From Actinomadura macrotermitis (GTDB taxonomy: Bacteria > Actinomycetota > Actinomycetes > Streptosporangiales > Streptosporangiaceae), in assembly GCF_009604375.1 (NCBI RefSeq), contig NZ_WEGH01000001.1, positions 558,001-622,000 on the forward strand: 64,000 nucleotides of DNA, written 5' to 3'. Both the position numbers and the translations under genes were made by a program. Within the stretch, counting starts at the first letter, position 1, and every line of letters begins with the position of its first letter. The notes under the pieces are model-generated. The model searched no databases and was not told where the DNA came from. It worked only from the letters and a program-made list of their open reading frames with translations. This document shows, piece after piece, positions 50,587-59,682 of the stretch.

Positions 50587-51348
50587 TCAGTTGCGGGTGA
50601 GCAGGCCGCTCATGGCGATCCGGTCGCCGCGGAAGCGGATGAACTCCAGGTCCACCGGGCGGCCGTCGGACAGGTGGGTGAGGCGCTCGGCCATGAGCAG
50701 CGCGGCGCCGCGCGGGACGCCGAGCGTCGCGGCCGAGTGCGGGTCGGCGTTGACCGCCTCCAGGGTGACCTCGGCGTGCCCGAGCGGCTGCCCGGCCAGG
50801 CGCTCCAGCAGCACGAACACGTCGGTGCCGGCCAGGTCCTCGGCCAGCAGCGGCTCGCCGAGGTCGCGGGCCAGGTAGGTGAGGTCGAGCGACAGCGGCA
50901 GCCCGTTCAGGCTGCGCAGCCGCTCGATGTAGACGACCGGCTCGCCCGCGGGCAGCCGCAGCCGGGCCGAGATCTCGCGCGGCGGGGCGATCAGCCCGCT
51001 GGTGCGCACCTCGTTGACGATCTCGCCGTGCTCGCGCAGCGTCTCGGCCAGGCCGCGCAGCCGCTCCAGGCCGTGCGGGTACTTGCGCGACACCACCACC
51101 GTGCCGACGCCGGGACAGCGCTCGACCAGGCCCTCGGCGCGCAGCAGGTCGAGCGCCTCGCGCACGGTGTTGCGCGTGGCGGCGAACTCGGCGACGAGCG
51201 CGGTCTCGGCGGGCAGCGCGCCGTCCGCGAAGTCCCCGTCCAGCACCCGGCGGCGCAGGACGTCGGCCACCTGCCGGGCGCGGTCGGCCCGCAGCCGGCG
51301 CGCGTCGGTCAGGGTGAGGGCCGTGGCGGCGGTGTCTTTCCTGGTCAC
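50587..51348 (-). CDS. GntR-family regulator with UTRA domain
   Basis: 253 residues: an N-terminal winged helix (about 22-85, with AETALVAEFAATRNTVREALDLLRAEGLVERCPGVGTVV in order) and a C-terminal UTRA ligand-binding domain. It heads the operon with the ferredoxin, transporter and flavoprotein, 16 nt upstream, and probably controls it in response to the transported compound. A TAGGTT -10 (51355-51360) ends 6 nt before the GTG. Confidence 0.92.
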   Translation of the reverse strand: MTRKDTAATALTLTDARRLRADRARQVADVLRRRVLDGDFADGALPAETALVAEFAATRNTVREALDLLRAEGLVERCPGVGTVVVSRKYPHGLERLRGLAETLREHGEIVNEVRTSGLIAPPREISARLRLPAGEPVVYIERLRSLNGLPLSLDLTYLARDLGEPLLAEDLAGTDVFVLLERLAGQPLGHAEVTLEAVNADPHSAATLGVPRGAALLMAERLTHLSDGRPVDLEFIRFRGDRIAMSGLLTRN

Positions 51349-51532
51349 GGCATTAACCTACTAAAGCGGTCGGGATAGGTGAATAGCGGGGCGAACACGC
51401 CACCCCCGCCGCCGGCAACTCGCTCCTGACCTGCGCCGGGACGCGCCAAGATCACCGATCCGCCACCCCCGGGGGCCGCCCGGGGGTTGGCAATGCTTGA
51501 TCCAAAAGGGCGAAACCGGTCACCGGGAGGAC

Positions 51533-51538
51533 TAACAT
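51533..51538 (+). promoter_or_regulatory. -10 box of pepA
   Basis: TAACAT ends 8 nt before the GTG at 51547. A GGGAGG upstream at 51524-51529 would lie outside such a message. Confidence 0.4.
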
Positions 51539-51546
51539 CGGGGTAC

Positions 51547-53022
51547 GTGACGAGCATCAGCCTTGACAGCGGAGTTCCGGCAGGTCTTCAGGTGGACGCC
51601 ATCGTGATCGGCGTCGTCCCCGGAGAGGCGGGCCCGCGCCCGGCCCCCGGCGCCGAAGGCATCGACGAGGCCCTGAACGGCGGGCTGGCCTCCGCGCTCA
51701 CGGCGCTCGGCGCCACCGGCAAGGCCGGTGAGATCACCAAGCTGCCGACGCTCGGCGCGCTGCCCGCGCCCGTCGTCGTCGCGGCCGGGCTCGGCGAGGA
51801 CGCCGGCCCCGAGGAGCTGCGCCGCGCCGCCGGCGCGGCCCTGCGCGCGCTCGCCGGGTCCGCCCGCGCCGCCGTCGCCCTCCCCGTCGCCTCCGCCGCC
51901 GACGCCGAGGCGGTCGCCCTCGGCGCGCTGCTCGGCAACTACGCCTTCGGCGTCTACCGCACCGGCGAGCAGAAGAGCCTGGTCGAGCAGATCGTGCTGA
52001 CCGGCGCGGACGGCCACGACGACGCCGTCGCGCGTGCCCGCACCCTCGCCGCCGCGGTCACGCTCGTGCGCGACCTGGTCAACACCCCGCCGTCGGACCT
52101 GTCCCCCGAGGACTTCGCCGACGTCGCCGTGCGCGTCGCCGGCGACGCGGGCCTGGACATCGAGGTGCTGGACGAGAAGGCCCTGGTCGAGGGCGGCTAC
52201 GGCGGCATCGCCGGCGTCGGGCAGGGCTCGGTCAACCCGCCGCGCCTGGTCCGCCTCGCCTACACCCACCCCGAGGCCGCCAAGACCCTCGCGCTGGTCG
52301 GCAAGGGCATCACCTTCGACTCCGGCGGCCTGTCCCTGAAGCCCGCCGAGGCGATGGACTGGATGAAGTCCGACATGGGCGGCGCGGCCGCCGTCCTCGG
52401 CGCGCTGCAGGCCATCGCCGAGCTCGGCCCGAAGGTCAACGTCGTCGGCTACCTCGCGCTCGCCGAGAACATGCCGAGCGGCACCGCCCAGCGCCCCTCC
52501 GACGTGCTGCGCATCTACGGCGGCACCACCGTCGAGGTCCTCAACACCGACGCCGAGGGCCGCCTGGTCCTGGCCGACGCGCTGGTGCGCTCCGGCGAGG
52601 ACGGCCCCGACCTCATCGTCGACATCGCCACGCTGACCGGCGCGCAGCTGGTCGCGCTCGGCACCCGCACCGCCGGCGTCATGGCCAACGACGACGACGT
52701 GCGCGAGAAGGTCGTGGACGCCGCCGGCCGCGCCGGCGAGGCCGCCTGGGGCATGCCGCTCCCGGCCGAGCTGCGCAAGGGCCTGGACTCGGCCGTCGCC
52801 GACATCGCCAACATCAGCGGCGAGCGCTGGGGCGGCATGCTGACCGCGGGCGTCTTCCTGAAGGAGTTCGTGCCGGACGGCGTGCGCTGGGCGCACCTGG
52901 ACATCGCCGGCCCCTCCTTCCACAAGGGCGAGGCCTACGGGTACACCCCGAAGGGCGGCACCGGGGCGGCGACACGTACGTTGGTCCAGATCGCCGAGGA
53001 CCTGGCGGCCGGAACTCTGTGA
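51547..53022 (+). CDS. pepA: Leucyl aminopeptidase, M17
   Basis: 491 residues. The N-terminal macro-like domain is followed by the catalytic domain with GKGITFDSGGLSLKP (metal Lys and Asp), the MKSDMGGAAAVLG segment, and the signature NTDAEGRLVLADAL with metal Asp and Glu. It binds two metal ions and trims N-terminal residues in the cytoplasm as a hexamer. It matches Rv2213 in position. GTG 51547 was chosen by promoter spacing. Confidence 0.96.
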   Translation: MTSISLDSGVPAGLQVDAIVIGVVPGEAGPRPAPGAEGIDEALNGGLASALTALGATGKAGEITKLPTLGALPAPVVVAAGLGEDAGPEELRRAAGAALRALAGSARAAVALPVASAADAEAVALGALLGNYAFGVYRTGEQKSLVEQIVLTGADGHDDAVARARTLAAAVTLVRDLVNTPPSDLSPEDFADVAVRVAGDAGLDIEVLDEKALVEGGYGGIAGVGQGSVNPPRLVRLAYTHPEAAKTLALVGKGITFDSGGLSLKPAEAMDWMKSDMGGAAAVLGALQAIAELGPKVNVVGYLALAENMPSGTAQRPSDVLRIYGGTTVEVLNTDAEGRLVLADALVRSGEDGPDLIVDIATLTGAQLVALGTRTAGVMANDDDVREKVVDAAGRAGEAAWGMPLPAELRKGLDSAVADIANISGERWGGMLTAGVFLKEFVPDGVRWAHLDIAGPSFHKGEAYGYTPKGGTGAATRTLVQIAEDLAAGTL

Positions 53023-53110
53023 CCTCGGCCCGGTGCGGCCGGGCCCGGCAGGCGAATAGATTTGGCCGCGGGGGCGACGAGGCCCCCGAGGCGGCGAAAG
53101 GAAACGGCCA

Positions 53111-54502
53111 GTGGGCAACAGCGGCCCCTACGACATCGTGGTCCTGGGCGGTGGCAGCGGCGGGTACGCGTGCGCGCTCCGCGCCGTCGAGCTCGGCAAG
53201 ACCGTCGCCCTGGTCGAGCGCGCCGAACTCGGCGGCACCTGCCTGAACCGGGGCTGCATCCCGACCAAGGCGCTGCTGCACGCCGCCGAGATCGCCGACC
53301 AGACCCGCGAGGCCGCCAAGTACGGCGTCCGGGCGACCTTCGAGGGCATCGACGTCGAGGGCGTCAACGCCTACAAGGACAAGGTCGTCTCCACCACCGT
53401 CAAGGGGCTCACCGGGCTGATCAGGTCCAAGGGCATCGACATCGTCGCGGGCACCGGCCGCCTCACCGGGCCGACCACCGTCCAGGTCACCGAGGACGGC
53501 GGGGAGACCTTCTCGCTAGAGGGGCGGCACATCGTGCTCGCCACCGGCTCCCGCCCGAAGTCGCTGCCCGGCCTGGACATCGACGGCGAGCGCGTCATCT
53601 CCAGCGACCACGCGCTGAAGCTGAACCACGTCCCCGGGTCCGTCGTCATCCTCGGCGGCGGCGTCATCGGCGTGGAGTTCGCCAGCGTGTGGCGCTCCTT
53701 CGGCGCCGAGGTCACCATCGTCGAGGCCCTCCCCCACCTGCTGCCGCTGGAGGAGGAGACCAGCTCCAAGCGCCTGGAGCGGGCCTTCCGCAAGCGCGGC
53801 ATCAAGTACGAGCTCGGCACCCGCTTCGAGAGCGTCAAGACCACCCAGGGCGGCGTCGCGGTGACGCTGGAGGGCGGAAAGACGATCGACGCGGAGCTGC
53901 TGCTGGTCGCGGTCGGCCGCGGCCCGGTGTCGGAGGACATCGGGCTGGAGGCCGCCGGCGTCCAGGTCGAGCGGGGCTTCGTCAAGGTCGACGGGCACTG
54001 CCGCACCAACGTGCCCACCGTCTCGGCCGTCGGCGACCTGATCGCCACGCCGCAGCTGGCGCACGTCGGCTTCGCCGAGGGCATCCTGGTGGCCGAGCGG
54101 CTCGGCGGGCTGGACCCCGCGCCGATCGACTACGACGGGGTGCCGCGGATCACCTACTCCGACCCCGAGGTGGCGTCGGTGGGCATCACCACCGCCACCG
54201 CCCGGGCCCGCGGGCTCGAGGTCAAGGAGGTCACCTACGACCTGGCCGGCAACCCCAAGAGCAAGATCCTGGGGACGCAGGGCGAGGTCAAGGTGATCGC
54301 GGCCGTGGACGGGCCCGTCCTCGGCATCCACATGGTCGGCGCGCGCGTCGGCGAGCTCATCGCCGAAGGGCAGCTGATCTACAACTGGGAGGCCCTGCCG
54401 GGCGAGGTGGCCCAGCTGATCCATCCCCATCCGACCCAGTCCGAAGCGGTCGGCGAGGCACACCTCGCGCTCGCCGGCAAGCCACTGCACGTGCACGGCT
54501 GA
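53111..54502 (+). CDS. lpdA: Dihydrolipoyl dehydrogenase (E3)
   Basis: 463 residues. FAD motif VLGGGSGGYAC, redox disulfide GGTCLNRGC (Cys44, Cys49), NAD motif ILGGGVIGVEFA, and the dimer-interface active site HPHPTQSEAV with the catalytic His-Glu. It reoxidises dihydrolipoamide of the 2-oxoacid dehydrogenase complexes. GTG follows AAAGGAAA. sucB comes next, 45 nt downstream. Confidence 0.96.
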   Translation: MGNSGPYDIVVLGGGSGGYACALRAVELGKTVALVERAELGGTCLNRGCIPTKALLHAAEIADQTREAAKYGVRATFEGIDVEGVNAYKDKVVSTTVKGLTGLIRSKGIDIVAGTGRLTGPTTVQVTEDGGETFSLEGRHIVLATGSRPKSLPGLDIDGERVISSDHALKLNHVPGSVVILGGGVIGVEFASVWRSFGAEVTIVEALPHLLPLEEETSSKRLERAFRKRGIKYELGTRFESVKTTQGGVAVTLEGGKTIDAELLLVAVGRGPVSEDIGLEAAGVQVERGFVKVDGHCRTNVPTVSAVGDLIATPQLAHVGFAEGILVAERLGGLDPAPIDYDGVPRITYSDPEVASVGITTATARARGLEVKEVTYDLAGNPKSKILGTQGEVKVIAAVDGPVLGIHMVGARVGELIAEGQLIYNWEALPGEVAQLIHPHPTQSEAVGEAHLALAGKPLHVHG

Positions 54503-54547
54503 ACCAGCCGCCGCACTGTTCATTTCTCGAAGGAGTCGCTGAGAGCC

Positions 54548-56035
54548 ATGCCGGTCTCCGTCACCATGCCCCAGCTCGGCGAGAGCGTCACCGAGGGCAC
54601 CGTCACCCGCTGGCTGAAGAAGGAGGGCGAGCGCGTCGAGACCGACGAGCCGCTCCTCGAAGTGTCCACCGACAAGGTCGACACCGAGATTCCTTCGCCC
54701 GCCTCGGGCATCCTGACCAGCATCACCGTCGCCGAGGACGAGACCGTCGAGGTCGGCGCCGAACTGGCCGTCATCGGCGACGAGGGCGACGCCCCCGCCG
54801 CCGGCGGCGGAACCGAGGACAAGGCCGAGGAGGCGCCCGCCGAAGAGGCGCCCAAGCAGCAGGAGCAGCAGCAGGAGGAGGCCCCGGCCCCCGCCGCGCA
54901 GCAGCAGCAGGCTCCGCCGCCGTCGGCGTGGCCGCCGCCCGCGCAGCAGCAGCAGGCCCCGTCGGCTCCCGAGCCGGCCCCGGCCGCCCAGCAGCAGCAG
55001 GCCCCGGCCGAGGAGCCCAAGCAGGAGGCCGCGCCCTCCGGTGACGGCCCGTACGTCACGCCGCTGGTGCGCAAGCTCGCCAGCGAGCACAACGTCGACC
55101 TGAACTCGGTCACCGGCACCGGCGTCGGCGGCCGCATCCGCAAGCAGGACGTCCTGGAGGCGGCCCGCGCCGCCCAGCAGCGGGCCGAGGCCCCCGCGCC
55201 GGCCCCGGCCGCCGCGCCGGCCGCTCCCGCCGCGCCCGCGGCGCAGCAGCCCGCGCCCGCCCGCCACGCGGCGCCCGCCCCGGCCGGCGCGCCCGCCGAC
55301 CAGCTCGCGCTGCGCGGCAAGACCGAGAAGATGTCGCGGATCCGGCAGACCATCGCCCGCCGCATGGTCGAGTCGCTGCAGGTCTCGGCGCAGCTCACCA
55401 CCGTCGTCGAGGTCGACGTCACCAAGATCGCGCGGCTGCGCGACCGGGCCAAGGCCGACTTCCTCGCCCGCGAGGGCGTGAAGCTGTCGTTCATGCCGTT
55501 CTTCGCGCAGGCGGCGATCGAGGCCCTCAAGGCCCACCCGAAGCTGAACGCGGTCATCGACACCGACAACAACGAGGTCACCTACCACGACGTGGAGAAC
55601 CTCGGCATCGCGGTGGACGTGCCCGAGCGCGGCCTCATGGTGCCGGTCATCCACAACGCCGGCCAGCTGAACCTGGGCGGCCTCGCCCAGCGCATCGCCG
55701 ACGTCGCCGAGCGGACCCGCACCAACAAGGTCAGCCCGGACGAGCTGGCGGGCGGCACCTTCACGCTCACCAACACCGGCAGCCGGGGCGCGCTGTTCGA
55801 CACCCCGATCCTGAACCAGCCGCAGGTCGGCATGCTCGGCACCGGCTCGGTCGTCAAGCGCCCGGCCGTCATCGACGACCCCGAGCTCGGCGAGGTCATC
55901 GCGGTCCGGTCCATGGTCTACCTGGCCCTGACCTACGACCACCGCCTCATCGACGGCGCCGACGCCGCCCGCTTCCTCGGCACCATCAAGCACCGCCTGG
56001 AAGAGGGCAACTTCGAGGCCGAGCTCGGCCTCTAG
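54548..56035 (+). CDS. sucB: 2-Oxoglutarate dehydrogenase E2 (dihydrolipoyl succinyltransferase type)
   Basis: 495 residues. One lipoyl domain (1-77, lipoyl Lys in STDKVDTE), a long Glu/Gln/Pro/Ala linker with runs of QQQ, the E1/E3-binding domain ([17 protein letters not shown], about 173-208), an Ala/Pro linker, and the catalytic acyltransferase domain with [10 protein letters not shown]. Many actinobacterial homologues (DlaT, SucB) have two or three lipoyl domains; here there is one. Mycobacterial DlaT serves pyruvate dehydrogenase as well, so the substrate could be either 2-oxoacid. lpdA is upstream and lipB/lipA downstream. Confidence 0.93.
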   Translation: MPVSVTMPQLGESVTEGTVTRWLKKEGERVETDEPLLEVSTDKVDTEIPSPASGILTSITVAEDETVEVGAELAVIGDEGDAPAAGGGTEDKAEEAPAEEAPKQQEQQQEEAPAPAAQQQQAPPPSAWPPPAQQQQAPSAPEPAPAAQQQQAPAEEPKQEAAPSGDGPYVTPLVRKLASEHNVDLNSVTGTGVGGRIRKQDVLEAARAAQQRAEAPAPAPAAAPAAPAAPAAQQPAPARHAAPAPAGAPADQLALRGKTEKMSRIRQTIARRMVESLQVSAQLTTVVEVDVTKIARLRDRAKADFLAREGVKLSFMPFFAQAAIEALKAHPKLNAVIDTDNNEVTYHDVENLGIAVDVPERGLMVPVIHNAGQLNLGGLAQRIADVAERTRTNKVSPDELAGGTFTLTNTGSRGALFDTPILNQPQVGMLGTGSVVKRPAVIDDPELGEVIAVRSMVYLALTYDHRLIDGADAARFLGTIKHRLEEGNFEAELGL

Positions 56036-56045
56036 GCAGCCGAAC

Positions 56046-56076
56046 CTCCAGGGCCCGGCCACCCCGGCCCCTGGAG
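56046..56076 (+). terminator. Hairpin after sucB
   Basis: CTCCAGGG (56046-56053) pairs with CCCTGGAG (56069-56076), 10 nt after the stop. First of three hairpins in this gap. Confidence 0.6.
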
Positions 56077-56128
56077 CAAGGCCGCCCGCCACCCGCCCTT
56101 AAAGGGGCGCCGAGCGGAGCCGCGTACG

Positions 56129-56164
56129 CGCCCCGCCCCGAGCCGCTAGGCGAGGGGCGGGGCG
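56129..56164 (+). terminator. Second hairpin after sucB
   Basis: CGCCCCGCCCC (56129-56139) pairs with GGGGCGGGGCG (56154-56164), an 11-bp perfect stem with a 14-nt loop. Confidence 0.6.
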
Positions 56165-56172
56165 CAAGTCGT

Positions 56173-56209
56173 AAGAGGACCTGCGATAACCGGCGGGTCC
56201 CTCTTTTTT
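56173..56209 (+). terminator. Rho-independent terminator of lpdA-sucB
   Basis: AAGAGGACC pairs with GGTCCCTCTT with a bulge and is followed directly by TTTTTT (56204-56209). A clear U-tract, rare in this window. Confidence 0.8.
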
Positions 56210-56212
56210 GCG

Positions 56213-56518
56213 TCAGCCGGCCTTCCGGTCGGAGACCGCATAGGCCGTCCCGGCCGACAAGACGGCCACGCCCAGGACGGCAGGCCAGGCGCCCACCTTC
56301 TTGGCCAGCGGGTGCGACCCGCCGAACCCCGCCAGGTAGACCGTGAGGAGTCCGGCGGCGCCGGCCGGGCCGCTGGTGCGGGCCCATTCCCGGGTGCACC
56401 AGGCGCCGGCGGCGGCCAGGACGGCGCCGCCGAGTTCGCGGCGGCGGGTGAAGCGGGCGGCGGCGTAGCCGCCGATGAGGCCGGAGGCGGCGACGGCGGC
56501 GGTAGGGATCTTGGTCAT
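56213..56518 (-). CDS. Small membrane protein, unknown
   Basis: 101 residues with hydrophobic segments at about 6-24, 28-44, 50-68 and 78-95 separated by basic residues, ending in SDRKAG. It is divergent from the TIGR01777 gene with only 30 bp between them. No family recognised; composition and codon use support a real gene. Confidence 0.65.
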   Translation of the reverse strand: MTKIPTAAVAASGLIGGYAAARFTRRRELGGAVLAAAGAWCTREWARTSGPAGAAGLLTVYLAGFGGSHPLAKKVGAWPAVLGVAVLSAGTAYAVSDRKAG

Positions 56519-56535
56519 GGCAGGGAGGCTACCCG

Positions 56536-56541
56536 TAGGGT
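56536..56541 (+). promoter_or_regulatory. -10 box of TIGR01777 gene
   Basis: TAGGGT ends 7 nt before the ATG at 56549; leaderless message expected. Confidence 0.55.
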
Positions 56542-56548
56542 TGGTCCC

Positions 56549-57442
56549 ATGAAGCTCTCCGTGACCGGTTCCACCGGGCTCATCGGTACGGCCCTCGTCC
56601 GGTCACTGCTGGCCGACGGGCACGAGGTGCTGAGGCTGGTGCGGCACGAGCCCGCCGCCCCCGACGAGGTCCGCTGGGACCCGGCGGGCGGCCGTGTGGA
56701 CCCGCGCGGGGTCGAGGGCGTGGACGCCGTCGTGCACCTGGCGGGCGCCGGGATCGGCGACCGGCCCTGGACCGCCTCCTACAAGCGCCAGGTCCGCGAC
56801 AGCCGGGTGCTCGGCACCCGGACCATCGCCGAGGCCGTCGCGAAGGCCAAGGACGGGCCGCGGGTGCTGGTGTCGGGGTCGGCGGTCGGCTACTACGGCG
56901 ACACCGGCGGCCGGGCGGTCGACGAGTCCGCCCCGTCCGGCGCGGGCTTCCTGGCGGAGGTGGTGCGGGACTGGGAGGCCGCCGCCGCTCCGGCGGCCGA
57001 GGCGGGCGTGCGGGTCGTGCACCCGCGCACCGGGATCGTCCTCACCGCCGAGGGCGGCCTGCTCGGCAAGGTCCTGCCGCTGTTCCGGCTCGGCCTCGGC
57101 GGCAAGCTCGGCGACGGCCGCCAGTGGATCAGCTGGATCGGCCTGGACGACCAGGTCGCCGCCCTGCGCTTCCTCGTCGACGGCGACCTGGCGGGCCCGG
57201 TCGACCTGACCGCGCCCAATCCCGTCACCAACGCCGACTACACCAAGGCGGTCGGCCGGGCGCTCGGGCGGCCGACGCCGTTCACCGTGCCCGCGTTCGC
57301 CCTGCGCGCCGTCCTGCGCGGTTTCGCCGACGAGGGCGCCCTGATCAGCCAGCGCGTCCTGCCGAAGCGGCTGCTGGAGGCGGGGTTCGGTTTCGCCCAT
57401 CCCGACCTGGACGGGGCCCTGCGTGCGGTGCTCGCCGATTAA
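56549..57442 (+). CDS. TIGR01777-family epimerase-like SDR protein
   Basis: 297 residues, an extended short-chain dehydrogenase: nucleotide motif VTGSTGLIGTALVRSL, VHLAGAGIGDRPWT, SGSAVGYYGDTGGRAVDE with the catalytic YxxxD region, and the family C-terminus ISQRVLPKRLLEAGFGFAHPDLDGAL. The family (YfcH, Rv2216) has no proven substrate. It is constantly found next to sucB and lipB in actinobacteria. Confidence 0.93.
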   Translation: MKLSVTGSTGLIGTALVRSLLADGHEVLRLVRHEPAAPDEVRWDPAGGRVDPRGVEGVDAVVHLAGAGIGDRPWTASYKRQVRDSRVLGTRTIAEAVAKAKDGPRVLVSGSAVGYYGDTGGRAVDESAPSGAGFLAEVVRDWEAAAAPAAEAGVRVVHPRTGIVLTAEGGLLGKVLPLFRLGLGGKLGDGRQWISWIGLDDQVAALRFLVDGDLAGPVDLTAPNPVTNADYTKAVGRALGRPTPFTVPAFALRAVLRGFADEGALISQRVLPKRLLEAGFGFAHPDLDGALRAVLAD

Positions 57443-57523
57443 TGCCAAGAAATACCAAAGTGGAACATGAGCCGCGTCGCCGCCCGTAGCGTGACGAGTA
57501 CAGCACTCTGAGTGGGAGAGTTC

Positions 57524-58261
57524 ATGAGCACCGACGGCCAGCCGCACATCCTCGCCATCGGCGGCGGCAGCTTCGTACCCGACGACCGCTACGGGCTCGC
57601 GCCGAGCCCCCTCATGCGGTACGCGCTGGACCTGACCGGCCAGGACCGCCCGCGCGTCTGCTTCCTCACCACCGCCGTCGGCGACGGCGCGGACTACATC
57701 GCCCGCTTCTACGACGGTTTCTCCCGGCTGGACGCCGAGGTGAGCCATCTGGCGCTGTTCCCGATGCCGAACGTCGCCGACGTCCGCGCGCACCTGCTCG
57801 GCCAGGACCTGATCTACGTGTCGGGCGGCAGCGTCGCCAACCTGCTGGCCCTGTGGCGGCTGCACGGCCTGGACGAGGTCATGCGCGAGGCGTGGCGGGA
57901 GGGCGTGGTGCTGTCCGGGCAGAGCGCGGGCGCGCTCTGCTGGCACGTGGGCGGCAACACCGACTCCTTCGGGCCCGAGCTGCGGCCGCTGGACGACGGC
58001 CTGGCGTTCCTGCCCTACTCGTGCGGCGTGCACTACGACTCCGACCCGCAGCGCCGCACGCTGCTGCACGCCTCGGTCGGGCAGGGCGTGCTGCCGGCCG
58101 GGTACGCCGCCGACGAGTCGGTCGCGCTGCACTACGTCGGCACCGAGTTCGTCCAGGCCGTCTCCTACCGCCCGCAGGCGGGCGCCTACCGGGTCGAGCC
58201 GGACGGCGCGGGCTCGGCCAAGGAGTTCCGCATCGAGCCGCGGCTGCTCACCACGCCGTGA
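57524..58261 (+). CDS. Peptidase E-like (S51) class I glutamine amidotransferase-fold protein
   Basis: 245 residues. The S51 nucleophile is in [14 protein letters not shown] (Ser), with LAIGGGSF at the N-terminus, [12 protein letters not shown] forming the oxyanion region and a downstream Glu/His pair in HYDSD. Peptidase E cuts Asp-X dipeptides; cyanophycinases share the fold. GGGAGAG precedes the ATG. Not part of the usual neighbourhood, so perhaps an insertion. Confidence 0.85.
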   Translation: MSTDGQPHILAIGGGSFVPDDRYGLAPSPLMRYALDLTGQDRPRVCFLTTAVGDGADYIARFYDGFSRLDAEVSHLALFPMPNVADVRAHLLGQDLIYVSGGSVANLLALWRLHGLDEVMREAWREGVVLSGQSAGALCWHVGGNTDSFGPELRPLDDGLAFLPYSCGVHYDSDPQRRTLLHASVGQGVLPAGYAADESVALHYVGTEFVQAVSYRPQAGAYRVEPDGAGSAKEFRIEPRLLTTP

Positions 58262-58277
58262 ACGGGGCCGCGCCGCA

Positions 58278-58283
58278 TAGGCT
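58278..58283 (+). promoter_or_regulatory. -10 box of lipB
   Basis: TAGGCT ends 7 nt before the GTG at 58291; leaderless message expected. Confidence 0.55.
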
Positions 58284-58290
58284 GGGCGCC

Positions 58291-59022
58291 GTGAGCGATG
58301 TGGACACAGTGGACACGGCCTCGACCGTGACGGCCGAGGCGGGCGCGCGCGAGCTGGTCGTCGTGCACGCGGGGTTCGGCGCCGCGGCGGTGCCCTACGA
58401 GGCCGGCTGGGACCTGCAGAAACGCACCCAGGAGAAGCGGATCGCCGACGAGATCGGCGACACGGTGCTGCTGCTGGAGCACGAGCCGGTCTACACGGCG
58501 GGCAAGCGCACCGAGCCGCTGGACCGCCCGATGGGCGACCCGGGCGCGCCGGTGGTCGAGGTCGACCGCGGCGGCAAGATCACCTGGCACGGGCCGGGGC
58601 AGCTGACCGGGTATCCGATCGTCAAGCTGCGCGACTCCACCGGCGGGGTGGCGTTCGTCCGGCTGCTGGAGCGGATGATGATGGACGTCTGCGCCGAGTT
58701 CGGTCTCGCCACCAAGTTCGTCGAGGGCCGCAGCGGCCTCTGGGTGCCCGGCACGCCGGACCGCAAGCTCGGCTCGATCGGCCTGCGGGTCCGGCGGAAC
58801 GTGACGATGCACGGCTTCCAGATCAACTGCGACTGCGACATGTCGTGGTTCGACCGCATCGTCCCGTGCGGGATCCGGGACGCCGGCTCCACCAGCCTGT
58901 CCCAGGAGCTCGGCCGCCCGGTGCCGGTCGCCGAGGTCGTCCCGCTGGTGGAACGGCACCTGGCCAGGCTGCTGGGCGCCGGCGCGGTGCTGCACCGCAC
59001 CACCGCCCAGCTCGCGCTCTAG
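58291..59022 (+). CDS. lipB: Octanoyl-ACP:protein octanoyltransferase
   Basis: 243 residues. It moves octanoate from ACP to lipoyl domains. [17 protein letters not shown] contains the binding Gly-His region, [10 protein letters not shown] supplies the catalytic Lys and [14 protein letters not shown] the catalytic Cys. The N-terminus has about 20 extra polar residues with a VDTVDTAST repeat. LipA is encoded 660 nt downstream and targets such as SucB just upstream. Confidence 0.97.
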   Translation: MSDVDTVDTASTVTAEAGARELVVVHAGFGAAAVPYEAGWDLQKRTQEKRIADEIGDTVLLLEHEPVYTAGKRTEPLDRPMGDPGAPVVEVDRGGKITWHGPGQLTGYPIVKLRDSTGGVAFVRLLERMMMDVCAEFGLATKFVEGRSGLWVPGTPDRKLGSIGLRVRRNVTMHGFQINCDCDMSWFDRIVPCGIRDAGSTSLSQELGRPVPVAEVVPLVERHLARLLGAGAVLHRTTAQLAL

Positions 59023-59519
59023 ACGGGGGCCATCGCCTTGTAGACGGCTTCGCCGCCGTCGGCCGCCGCCTGGAAGAAGCGCGACAGCTCCTCGTAGGCG
59101 GGCCGCAGGACCCGGTCGCGGACGGCCGCGTCCAGCCCCTGCGCGCCCTGGACGCCCGCGGCGGCCATCGCGGCGGGGTCGTAGCGGCCCGCGATCCGCT
59201 CGAACGGGGTCGCGGCCAGGTGGTCGGCGGCGGGCTTGACCCGGGCCGCGTCCAGGTAGACCACGTCCAGGCCGAGCTCGTCCGCGCCGTCCTCGGTGAG
59301 CAGCCGGCCGCCGCACACCACGTCGGCCTCGGGCTGGCGGCCGTCCCAGGCGTCCCCGGTGATCATGAAGTGCAGCGCCTGCCAGGCGCCGCCGAGATCC
59401 AGCGGCCGCCGTTCGGCCCGCCAGCCGGGCGCGCCGAACAGCCGGCGGGCGATCCGGGCCGGATCCGGATCCCCCTCCAGTACCGTCGGCACCCTGAGGT
59501 ACGACATTGCCAGACCCAC
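59019..59519 (-). CDS. DUF1877 (YfbM-like) protein
   Basis: 166 residues. [15 protein letters not shown] and the C-terminal [24 protein letters not shown] fit DUF1877, small cytoplasmic proteins of unknown function. GTG 59519 has AGGAGG 7 nt upstream; a nearby ATG at 59507 is the alternative. Its stop overlaps the convergent lipB stop in CTAG, and it separates lipB from lipA. Confidence 0.8.
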   Translation of the reverse strand: MGLAMSYLRVPTVLEGDPDPARIARRLFGAPGWRAERRPLDLGGAWQALHFMITGDAWDGRQPEADVVCGGRLLTEDGADELGLDVVYLDAARVKPAADHLAATPFERIAGRYDPAAMAAAGVQGAQGLDAAVRDRVLRPAYEELSRFFQAAADGGEAVYKAMAPV

Positions 59520-59670
59520 GGCGGTCCTCCTGCGAACGTCCTGCTGCTCGATGACAGGGAGTCACCCTAAGAGATCGGCGGCTACGCAGTGTGGAAACAC
59601 CTGAATCGACGCATGATCGCCGCCGTTTCGTGCCGTAGGCCGCGATGTGCCGAGCCCGGTGATCGGCACG

Positions 59671-59676
59671 TAGGCT
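59671..59676 (+). promoter_or_regulatory. -10 box of lipA
   Basis: TAGGCT ends 6 nt before the GTG at 59683. Confidence 0.5.
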
Positions 59677-59682
59677 GGCACC

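Noticed and set aside
54890-55030. CAG-rich tandem repeat in sucB as a mobile or unstable element
   Set aside because: It encodes the flexible Gln/Pro/Ala linker normal for E2 proteins; units are irregular.
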